5,469 nt of DNA from an uncultured Blautia sp. (lineage in GTDB: Bacteria; Bacillota; Clostridia; Lachnospirales; Lachnospiraceae). The stretch's first letter is position 1, and every line of letters begins with the position of its first letter. The notes beneath the pieces are model-generated. The model was not told where the DNA came from. It ran no database searches and saw only the letters and a program-made list of their open reading frames with translations. This document shows, piece after piece, positions 1-4,487 of this stretch. The stretch is taken from assembly GCA_900547615.1 (NCBI GenBank), contig URHH01000159.1, positions 1 through 5,469 on the forward strand. The letters are read 5' to 3'. The position numbers and the translations under genes are program-made.

Positions 1-168
1 ATAAACTTTTTTTCCGAGGCGCTCAAAAAGAGGAATGCCAAGCTCTTTTTCCAGCTGCTGGATCTGAATGGTGACAGCAGACTGGGAATAGCCAAGCTGC
101 TGGGCTGCCTTTGAAAAATTCTGTGTGACAGCTACTTTTAAAAAGGTTTTGATATTTTTAATCTCCAT
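1..168 (-). CDS. LysR-type transcriptional regulator, N-terminal DNA-binding part (cut by window edge)
   Basis: The first 56 residues of a LysR-type regulator are visible; the gene runs off the left edge, so its effector-binding domain is not seen. The residues form the typical winged helix-turn-helix: an opening MEIKNIKTFLKVA, then FSKAAQQLGYSQSAVT as the helix-turn-helix (about residues 18-33), then IQQLEKELGIPLFER (about 36-50). The last two blocks are near-consensus for the family. The ATG at 168 is preceded by AAAGGAGA (173-180) at a good distance, which fixes the start. The gene is divergent from the aromatic amino acid decarboxylase at 297. LysR regulators usually control the divergent neighbour and repress themselves, so control of the decarboxylase is a reasonable inference. 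The effector is unknown; an aromatic amino acid is only a guess. It was too short and too truncated to name more precisely. Confidence 0.93.
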   Translation of the reverse strand, partial: MEIKNIKTFLKVAVTQNFSKAAQQLGYSQSAVTIQIQQLEKELGIPLFERLGKKVY

Positions 169-189
169 ATATTCTCCTTTTCTGATTTT

Positions 190-219
190 ATTATTAAAAA
201 AATTCATATATCTTATCAA
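190..219 (-). promoter_or_regulatory. Candidate promoter of the lysR gene
   Basis: On the minus strand a -35-like TTGATA (214-219) is followed after 18 bases by AATAAT (190-195), each one base off the housekeeping consensus. The start would fall near 183, leaving a leader of about 15 bases that just includes the ribosome site. The -35 lies inside the TTAT-N7-ATAA dyad at 213-227, the usual layout for LysR autorepression. The region is so AT-rich that chance matches are easy, hence the modest confidence. Confidence 0.35.
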
Positions 220-232
220 AATTATAAATTTT
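213..232. promoter_or_regulatory. Candidate LysR-family operator (nested AT-rich dyads)
   Basis: TTAT-CAAAATT-ATAA (213-227) is a 15-base dyad of the T-N11-A form that LysR regulators bind. It overlaps a second dyad, AAAATT-ATA-AATTTT (218-232). The block lies between the two divergent genes, overlaps the candidate lysR -35 and abuts the candidate decarboxylase -35 (230-235), so a protein bound here could repress lysR and touch the polymerase at the decarboxylase promoter. That it is bound by the neighbouring LysR protein is inference; AT-rich DNA yields such dyads by chance. Confidence 0.4.
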
Positions 233-258
233 ACATATATAGAAATTTAGTGTACATT
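230..258 (+). promoter_or_regulatory. Candidate promoter of the aromatic amino acid decarboxylase gene
   Basis: TTTACA (230-235) and TACATT (253-258) are separated by 17 bases and match the housekeeping -35 and -10 at 5/6 and 4/6 positions. Transcription would begin near 265, giving a leader of about 32 bases before the ATG at 297. A start near 265 would leave no leader for the alternative TTG at 264, which supports the downstream start. The weak -10 fits a gene that needs an activator. Confidence 0.42.
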
Positions 259-283
259 ACTATTTGGAATTAGTCAAAAGAAA

Positions 284-290
284 AGAGGAA
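284..290 (+). promoter_or_regulatory. Ribosome binding site that decides the decarboxylase start
   Basis: AGAGGAA stands six bases before the ATG at 297. The in-frame TTG at 264, eleven codons upstream, has no purine-rich site before it (the preceding bases are a T/A/C mixture). The ATG at 297 is therefore the better start. Confidence 0.75.
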
Positions 291-296
291 ATTGAG

Positions 297-1742
297 ATGA
301 TAAACAGTGAAAATGTGCTGAACAGCAGACAGCTTGAACAGGAAATAGAGACGTTTGTACACGGATTTTTAAAAGAAAAAAGAGATATACATTCCAGTAA
401 GGTAATGTGGCAGGTATCTGATGAACAGATGGAAAAAGTAGAGAATATGGAAATTCCGGCAGAGGGACGGGAAGCTTCCGGGGTGATTCAGGAAATGACG
501 GAGCAGGTGTATCAGTACAGAGGAGACGCCAATCATCCGCGGTTTTTCGGGTTTGTGCCGGGACCTGCCTCCTCCATTTCCTGGCTTGGGGATATTATGA
601 CATCAGCTTATAACATTCATGCAGGAGGAAGCAAGCTGGCGCCTACTGTTAACTGCATTGAACAGAAGCTTTTAAAGTGGCTCTGCGAAAAAGCCGGGTT
701 TACGGGAAAAAGAGCAGGCGGCGTGTTTGTAAGCGGAGGCTCTATGGCGAATATTACGGCGCTTACAGCGGCAAGAGACAATAAGCTTACCGATAAAAAT
801 CTGTTTCTCGGTGTTGCCTATATTTCCGAGCAGACGCACAGCTCTGTGGCAAAAGGGCTTCGTATCATCGGAATTACAGATAAGAGGATCCGGCGGATCC
901 CGGTAGACAGTGAGTTTCGCATGGACACAAAGAAGCTTCGGGAAGCCATTGAAAAAGATAAAAAAGCGGGATACATTCCATTTGCCGTAATCGGAACAGC
1001 GGGAACCACAAATACAGGAAGTATTGATCCTCTGGAGGAAATTTCTGATATTTGTAAGGAATACGGACTCTGGTTCCATATTGACGGAGCATACGGCGGT
1101 TCTGTATTGTTAAGTCCGAAATACAGGGAACTTCTGAAGGGAACGGAGCTTGCAGACAGTTTAAGCTGGGACGCTCATAAATGGCTGTTTCAGACATATG
1201 GCTGTGCGATGGTCCTTGTCCGTGATATAAAGACTTTATACAACAGTTTCCATGTAAATCCGGAATACTTAAAAGACCTGGAAGGAGATCTGGAAAATGT
1301 AAATACCTGGGATATTGGCATGGAGCTTACGCGCCCTGCAAGAGGCTTAAAGCTCTGGCTGACCCTGCAGATCCTGGGAACGGATTTAATCGGAAGCGCT
1401 ATTGAACATGGATTTTCCCTTGCACAGTGGGCGGAGGAAGCCTTACAGTCTAAAGAAAACTGGGAGATCGTATCTCATGCGCAGCTTGCCATGATAAATT
1501 TCCGGTATGCGCCGGAGGACCTCACAGAAGAGGAGAAGGACAGCCTGAATGAAAGCATATCAAAACGCATGACAGAAAGCGGGTTTGCTGCTGTATTTAC
1601 TACTGTTTTAAATGGGAAAACCGTTCTTCGGATCTGTGCGCTTCACCCGGAGGCAACAAAAGAAGATATGTACCGGACCATAGAACTTCTGGATCAGTAT
1701 GCGAAAGAAGGGTATGATTCCGTAAAAGAAAACAGAAAATAG
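297..1742 (+). CDS. PLP-dependent aromatic L-amino acid decarboxylase, tryptophan decarboxylase-like
   Basis: Group II pyridoxal-phosphate decarboxylase, 481 residues from ATG 297, the usual family length. It should remove CO2 from an aromatic amino acid in the cytoplasm; from close resemblance in memory to the R. gnavus tryptophan decarboxylase, tryptophan (to tryptamine) and probably phenylalanine (to phenethylamine) are the likely substrates. Visible landmarks, numbered from ATG 297: FVSGGSMANI (144-153, phosphate contacts), QTHSS with His181 (cofactor-ring stacking), GTAGTTNTGSIDP (233-245), HIDGAYGG with Asp263 (pyridine nitrogen partner), and SWDAHK with Lys295 (Schiff base). HVNPEYLK carries Tyr324, equivalent to the mobile-loop catalytic Tyr of animal AADC. 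All key residues are present, so it should be active. It is probably monocistronic: lysR is divergent, and a strong terminator follows nine bases after the stop. No amino acid/amine exchanger is next to it. Exact substrate choice cannot be read from sequence alone. Confidence 0.93.
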   Translation: MINSENVLNSRQLEQEIETFVHGFLKEKRDIHSSKVMWQVSDEQMEKVENMEIPAEGREASGVIQEMTEQVYQYRGDANHPRFFGFVPGPASSISWLGDIMTSAYNIHAGGSKLAPTVNCIEQKLLKWLCEKAGFTGKRAGGVFVSGGSMANITALTAARDNKLTDKNLFLGVAYISEQTHSSVAKGLRIIGITDKRIRRIPVDSEFRMDTKKLREAIEKDKKAGYIPFAVIGTAGTTNTGSIDPLEEISDICKEYGLWFHIDGAYGGSVLLSPKYRELLKGTELADSLSWDAHKWLFQTYGCAMVLVRDIKTLYNSFHVNPEYLKDLEGDLENVNTWDIGMELTRPARGLKLWLTLQILGTDLIGSAIEHGFSLAQWAEEALQSKENWEIVSHAQLAMINFRYAPEDLTEEEKDSLNESISKRMTESGFAAVFTTVLNGKTVLRICALHPEATKEDMYRTIELLDQYAKEGYDSVKENRK

Positions 1743-1750
1743 AAAAAAGT

Positions 1751-1780
1751 CTCCGGTCATTATGGCCGGAGATAATTTTT
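1751..1780. terminator. Bidirectional intrinsic terminator shared by the decarboxylase gene and sigG
   Basis: The hairpin at 1751-1771 has the arms CTCCGGTCA and TGGCCGGAG (nine pairs, one G-T) around a TTA loop. On the plus strand it is followed by ATAATTTTT (1772-1780). On the minus strand it is followed by ACTTTTTTCT (the complement of 1741-1750). Both convergent transcripts therefore end here. The sigG stop codon (1760-1762) is exactly the loop. Confidence 0.85.
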
Positions 1781-2539
1781 CATGGATTTCAGGGCATTTT
1801 TTTCAAGACGGCTTACCTGAGCCTGAGAAATGCCGATTTCATCTGCAACCTCCATCTGGGTTTTTCCCTCGTAAAAACGCAGTTCTATAATATTTCTTTC
1901 TCTGTTTCCAAGACGGTTTAAGGCTTCCCGGAGAGAAAGATTTTCTACCCAGCGTTCCTCTTTGTTTTTTTTATCGCTGATCTGGTCCATGACATAAAGG
2001 GTATCGCCTCCTTCTGTATATACCGGCTCAAACAGGCTGATGGGATTTTGTATGGCGTCCATCGCGTACACGATCATTTCTTTTTCAATGCCGATTTCCT
2101 CTGCAATTTCCTGAATGGTAGGCTCTTTTAATTTATCCTTCATATAATGTTCCTTTGCATAAATGGCTTTATATGCAATATCGCGGAGAGAACGGCTTAC
2201 GCGGATGGAATTATTATCGCGCAGATAACGGCGGATTTCCCCGATGATCATGGGAACCGCATAGGTGGAAAATTTTACATTTAAAGTGGTGTCAAAATTA
2301 TCAATGGCTTTTATAAGACCGATACAGCCGATCTGAAAAAGGTCGTCTGCATTTTCGCTGCTGTTCTGGAAACGCTTTATCACACTTAAAACAAGGCGGA
2401 GATTGCCCTTAATGTAAAGCTCCCGGGCGTGTTTGTCTCCCTGCCTGATTTTCTCGAAAAGCTCTTCTTTTTCTTCTGCTTTCAGAACGGGAAGTTTCGA
2501 TGTGTTTACGCCGCAGATTTCTACTTTGTTTAATGCCAT
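1760..2539 (-). CDS. sigG: RNA polymerase forespore-specific sigma factor SigG
   Basis: The 259-residue sigma-70 family protein directs late forespore transcription during endospore formation, including spore-coat-protecting and germination genes. It begins with the SigG signature KVEICGVNTSKLPVLK (5-20). Region 2 spans about 46-109 (NLRLVLSVIKRF, then DDLFQIGCIGLIKAIDNF, then VKFSTYAVPMIIGEIRRYL). Region 3 spans about 110-172, including IRVSRSLRDIAYKA, and region 4 about 200-257, with the helix-turn-helix TQMEVADEIGISQAQVSRLE. Length and blocks match Bacillus subtilis SigG as remembered. The ATG at 2539 has a strong AAGGAGGA site (2548-2555). In Bacillus sigG follows spoIIGA-sigE; here the upstream neighbour is a divergent HAD gene, so that link is broken. 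The residue aligned with Bacillus Asn45 (recognised by the anti-sigma factor Gin/CsfB) is Lys44. The stop codon sits in the loop of the shared terminator. Confidence 0.97.
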   Translation of the reverse strand: MALNKVEICGVNTSKLPVLKAEEKEELFEKIRQGDKHARELYIKGNLRLVLSVIKRFQNSSENADDLFQIGCIGLIKAIDNFDTTLNVKFSTYAVPMIIGEIRRYLRDNNSIRVSRSLRDIAYKAIYAKEHYMKDKLKEPTIQEIAEEIGIEKEMIVYAMDAIQNPISLFEPVYTEGGDTLYVMDQISDKKNKEERWVENLSLREALNRLGNRERNIIELRFYEGKTQMEVADEIGISQAQVSRLEKNALKSMKNYLRP

Positions 2540-2575
2540 CTTAAGAATCCTCCTTATCTTTCTTTGCTATTAAAG

Positions 2576-2604
2576 ATGATTCTCATGGCAGGGCGGAAAT
2601 ATAC
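2576..2604 (-). promoter_or_regulatory. Candidate forespore-type promoter of sigG
   Basis: On the minus strand GTATA (2600-2604) is followed after 15 bases by GAGAATCAT (2576-2584). The first element fits the G-pyrimidine-ATA -35 of SigF/SigG promoters; the second only partly fits the GGnnAnAnT-like -10. A start near 2569 gives a leader of about 30 bases. Dependence of sigG on SigF and on SigG itself is known in Bacillus; that this site serves here is inference. Confidence 0.33.
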
Positions 2605-2636
2605 GGTTTTCTGTAAAATATAAAAAATAAAAGTCC

Positions 2637-2665
2637 TTGACAACGCAGAAGATGTAACGGAAAAT
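2637..2665 (+). promoter_or_regulatory. Candidate housekeeping promoter of the HAD gene
   Basis: A perfect TTGACA (2637-2642) is followed after 17 bases by GAAAAT (2660-2665), which keeps the A at position 2 and the T at position 6 of the -10. Transcription would start near 2672, about 25 bases before the ATG at 2697. The -10 is weak. Confidence 0.5.
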
Positions 2666-2696
2666 AAAATCCATACAGAAGAAAAGAGGAATCAAT

Positions 2697-3371
2697 ATGA
2701 AGGAAGAAAAGAAAAATTTTTATCCGGAAGCCGTTGTATTTGATATGGACGGCGTAATGTTTGACAGCGAGAGAATTGTACAGTATTCTTTTAATAAAGC
2801 CGGGGAGGAGATGGGGTACGGCCTTCTGGGAGATGAAAATATATGTTTTACTCTTGGTATGAACAGGGCAGGAAGAAAGGCGTATTTTAAGGAGAAGTAC
2901 GGACAGGATTTTCCATATGATGCGTTTCAGGAACGATACAGTGAAATTTATAAGGAATATGTAAAAAGAAACGGGCTCCCTGTAAAGCCGGGGCTTTATG
3001 AGATTCTTAAGGTTCTGGAGAAAAAGGGCATTCCGGCTGCAGTTGCCACCTCTTCAAGCAGAGAGAATGCCCTGGAAAATTTAAGGCGTGCAGGAATCCT
3101 GGAAAAGTTTCAGGCAGTGATCACAGGAGATATGGTAAGGGCGGCAAAGCCGGATCCGGAAATTTATCAGAAAGCATGTGAAAGCCTTAATATAGAACCG
3201 GAAAAAGCAATGGCTCTGGAGGATGCGCCAAAGGGAATTATAGCTGCCAAAAGAGCCGGAATGTATGCTGTTTTTGTACCGGATATTCTGGAAGATATGG
3301 AAAAATTTCCTGTTTTGCCGGACAGAAAAGAGGAATCCCTTCTTACAGCAGCCGTCTGGCTTTCAAGGTGA
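2697..3371 (+). CDS. HAD superfamily hydrolase, beta-phosphoglucomutase-like
   Basis: The 224-residue haloacid-dehalogenase-fold protein is of the small phosphatase / beta-phosphoglucomutase-like class with a helical cap between motifs I and II. Motif I is FDMDGVMFDSE with nucleophile Asp16 and acid/base Asp18. Motif II is VATSSS with Thr118/Ser119. Motif III is KPDPEIY with Lys151, and motif IV is LEDAPKG with Glu175-Asp176 for magnesium. All catalytic residues are present, so it should be an active cytoplasmic phosphatase or phosphomutase on a small phosphorylated metabolite, often a sugar phosphate. The family is too promiscuous to name the substrate. ATG 2697 is preceded by AGAGGA (2685-2690) at six bases. 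It is transcribed alone, divergent from sigG and convergent with the ylmC-like gene eight bases downstream, so context gives no clue to its substrate. Confidence 0.93.
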   Translation: MKEEKKNFYPEAVVFDMDGVMFDSERIVQYSFNKAGEEMGYGLLGDENICFTLGMNRAGRKAYFKEKYGQDFPYDAFQERYSEIYKEYVKRNGLPVKPGLYEILKVLEKKGIPAAVATSSSRENALENLRRAGILEKFQAVITGDMVRAAKPDPEIYQKACESLNIEPEKAMALEDAPKGIIAAKRAGMYAVFVPDILEDMEKFPVLPDRKEESLLTAAVWLSR

Positions 3372-3379
3372 AGACTTTG

Positions 3380-3649
3380 TTATAAGAGAGGTTCCCGTTC
3401 TTTGTGGAGGCATTTGTCCTCCTGGATTTTTACAAGAATAATATCTTCGCCGATCTGACAGATACATTCCCAGGGAATGATGTATTCGCTTTCTCTTCCA
3501 AAAAAGCTGCAGAAACGGCCCGGCCCGGGAACGATCAGCGCAGTCAGACGGCTCGTTTTACAGTCAAATTCCACATCAATGGGACAGCCCAGGCTTTTGC
3601 AGGTACACACATTGATGATTTCTTTTTGTTTTAATTCGCAGACACGCAT
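3380..3649 (-). CDS. YlmC/YmxH family sporulation protein (PRC-barrel-like), cysteine-rich
   Basis: This 89-residue protein belongs to the YlmC/YmxH family, small beta-barrel proteins of the PRC-barrel type conserved in spore formers; their molecular role is not established. The family pattern is visible: an opening MRVCELKQKEIINV, then DVEFDCKTSRLTALIVPGPG (25-44), then FFGRESEYIIPWECICQIGEDIILV (49-73). Nine of 89 residues are Cys (4, 15, 17, 22, 30, 47, 62, 64, 80), far more than in the Bacillus version as I recall it. The ATG at 3649 has only a weak AGGT site (minus strand, about 3657-3654). There is no signal peptide or membrane segment. It diverges from nrdR and lies one gene away from sigG; in Bacillus ylmC lies close to sigG, so this vicinity is probably ancestral with the HAD gene inserted between. 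A forespore-type promoter candidate lies upstream. Confidence 0.85.
   Translation of the reverse strand: MRVCELKQKEIINVCTCKSLGCPIDVEFDCKTSRLTALIVPGPGRFCSFFGRESEYIIPWECICQIGEDIILVKIQEDKCLHKEREPLL
3406..3431 (+). terminator. Weak candidate terminator of the HAD gene, inside the convergent gene
   Basis: GGAGG (3406-3410) and CCTCC (3418-3422) can form a five-pair stem with a seven-base loop. TGGA and then five Ts (3427-3431) follow. It lies 35 bases past the HAD stop and is the only such structure there. The short stem and the gap before the T run make it uncertain; coding constraint on the ylmC-like gene could explain the sequence. Confidence 0.28.
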
Positions 3650-3669
3650 GAGATTACCTGTTTTTGTAA

Positions 3670-3698
3670 ATTTTATGCTAAAATCCGTGAAAATATGC
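3670..3698 (-). promoter_or_regulatory. Candidate forespore-type promoter of the ylmC-like gene
   Basis: On the minus strand GCATA (3694-3698) is followed after 15 bases by GCATAAAAT (3670-3678). This resembles the GYATA...GGnnAnAnT-like pattern of SigF/SigG promoters and uses the same spacing as the sigG candidate at 2576-2604. Transcription would begin near 3663, about 14 bases before the ATG. No convincing housekeeping promoter is seen for this gene. Confidence 0.33.
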
Positions 3699-3709
3699 AG
3701 GCTCTTTTA

Positions 3710-3739
3710 TTGACATACAGGAAAAATATAAAGTATAAT
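3710..3739 (+). promoter_or_regulatory. Strong housekeeping promoter of nrdR
   Basis: Perfect TTGACA (3710-3715) and perfect TATAAT (3734-3739) are separated by 18 bases. The expected start is near 3746, about 29 bases before the GTG start. The spacing is one base above the optimum of 17. Confidence 0.85.
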
Positions 3740-3774
3740 ACTCATAAATACAGCATCAGAAAGGGGAGTGTACT

Positions 3775-4224
3775 GTGAAGTGTCCGTTTTGTAATCAGGA
3801 TAATACAAGAGTTGTAGATTCAAGACCTGTGGAGGATACCAATTCCATACGCCGCCGCCGTCTCTGCGACGCCTGCGGGAGAAGATTTACCACATATGAG
3901 AGAGTGGAGACGATCCCCTTAACTGTTATTAAGAAAGATCAGAACAGGGAGCAGTACAGCAGAAAAAAAATACAGGACGGCGTGCTGCGCGCCTGCTATA
4001 AACGTCCCATTTCCATTGAAAAAATAGAGGAAATGCTGGATTCCATAGAGGGAGAGATCTTCAATGAGGAAGAGAGGGAGATTTCCAGCACAAAGATCGG
4101 AGAGATCGTCATGGCGCATTTAAAGAAGCTGGACGCGGTTGCCTATGTGCGGTTTGCCTCTGTTTACCGGGAGTTTAAAGATGTGAGCACGTTTCTTGAC
4201 GAGCTTAAAAAATTTATGAATTAA
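3775..4224 (+). CDS. nrdR: Transcriptional repressor NrdR of ribonucleotide reductase genes
   Basis: This 149-residue NrdR senses ATP/dATP and represses ribonucleotide reductase genes by binding paired NrdR boxes. It has the family's full length and order. The N-terminal zinc ribbon is MKCPFC (Cys3, Cys6) with CDACGRRFTTYERVE (Cys31, Cys34) and the basic DNA-binding stretch SIRRRRL between. The ATP-cone follows at about 49-139, beginning VIKKDQNREQYSRKKI and ending AVAYVRFASVYREFKDV. The start is GTG, preceded by AAGGGGAG (3761-3768) at six bases; the product begins MKCPFC as in other NrdRs, so the GTG start is secure. It is expressed from the strong promoter just upstream. No reductase gene lies in the window and no NrdR box was recognised. 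No terminator lies between its stop and the thiC promoter eleven bases on, so read-through into the riboswitch is possible. Confidence 0.98.
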   Translation: MKCPFCNQDNTRVVDSRPVEDTNSIRRRRLCDACGRRFTTYERVETIPLTVIKKDQNREQYSRKKIQDGVLRACYKRPISIEKIEEMLDSIEGEIFNEEEREISSTKIGEIVMAHLKKLDAVAYVRFASVYREFKDVSTFLDELKKFMN

Positions 4225-4234
4225 GCGCCGGGTC

Positions 4235-4264
4235 TTGACTTCCTGTCAGAAAAAGGTGTAGAAT
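4235..4264 (+). promoter_or_regulatory. Promoter of the TPP-riboswitch/thiC transcript
   Basis: TTGACT (4235-4240) and TAGAAT (4259-4264), each 5/6 to consensus, are 18 bases apart. Transcription should start near 4271, about ten bases before the aptamer, the expected layout for a riboswitch leader. The -35 begins only eleven bases past the nrdR stop codon. Confidence 0.8.
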
Positions 4265-4280
4265 ACAAAAGACAATTAAA

Positions 4281-4373
4281 GAGAAAAGGGGAGCTTGTAT
4301 GACAGGCTGAGAGGAAGGTATGACCTTCGACCCGTGAACCTGATTTGGATAATGCCAACGTAGGGATAGTTTC
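4281..4373 (+). ncRNA. TPP (THI-box) riboswitch aptamer
   Basis: The aptamer binds thiamin pyrophosphate and controls thiC by feedback. The invariant pieces are all present and in order: GGGGAGC (4288-4294), CTGAGA (4307-4312), GAACCTGAT (4336-4344), GGATAATGCC (4347-4356) and ACGTAGGGA (4358-4366). Stems readable by eye are P1 GAAA/TTTC (4283-4286 with 4370-4373); P2 GGG with CCC (4331-4333); P3 AGCTTGT/ACAGGCT (4292-4298 with 4302-4308); an optional extra stem GAAGGT-ATG-ACCTTC (4314-4328); and P4 TTGG/CCAA (4345-4348 with 4355-4358). CTGAGA is the pyrimidine-sensing loop; the GGATAATGCC side binds the pyrophosphate. The downstream terminator shows it acts on transcription. Confidence 0.97.
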
Positions 4374-4390
4374 GAAGCGGATATTTTATG

Positions 4391-4424
4391 GAGAAATTGC
4401 CAGACAGGTAGTTTCTCTTTTTTT
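4391..4424 (+). terminator. Riboswitch expression platform: intrinsic terminator
   Basis: GAGAAATTGCC (4391-4401) pairs with GGTAGTTTCTC (4407-4417) in an 11-pair stem with two G-T pairs and the loop AGACA. Seven Ts (4418-4424) follow. The aptamer's 3' strand TAGTTTC (4367-4373) is an exact copy of 4409-4415 in the terminator, so it can pair with GAAATTG (4393-4399) instead and act as the antiterminator. When TPP locks P1, that strand is occupied and the terminator forms, turning thiC off. Confidence 0.92.
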
Positions 4425-4487
4425 GTACAGTAAATTTCACGTAAGCCGCCGCTTTGCAAAGACAGACCGGGGCTGGAAAGGACACAC
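4425..4487 (+). other. thiC leader after the terminator
   Basis: This 63-base untranslated stretch contains a perfect ten-base palindrome CTTTGCAAAG (4452-4461), flanked by AGCC (4444-4447) and GGCT (4471-4474) that could close a weak stem. No clear function is visible. The thiC ribosome site AAAGGA (4477-4482) lies at its end. Confidence 0.4.

Noticed and set aside
886..900. GGATCC-GGC-GGATCC repeat/palindrome
   Set aside because: It lies within conserved coding sequence (RIRRIP) and is explained by codon choice; no regulatory meaning is visible.
672..1197. Overlapping minus-strand open frames antisense to the decarboxylase
   Set aside because: They are shadows of a well-conserved gene; the products show no recognisable domain and no ribosome sites were evident.
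3404..3713. Two plus-strand open frames opposite the ylmC-like gene
   Set aside because: They are antisense to a recognisable family protein and have no domain of their own.
3919..4119. Minus-strand open frame inside nrdR
   Set aside because: nrdR is unambiguous on the plus strand; the antisense product looks random.
4452..4461. CTTTGCAAAG palindrome in the thiC leader as an operator
   Set aside because: It lies downstream of the transcription start and after a riboswitch that already explains control; a ten-base palindrome alone is weak evidence.
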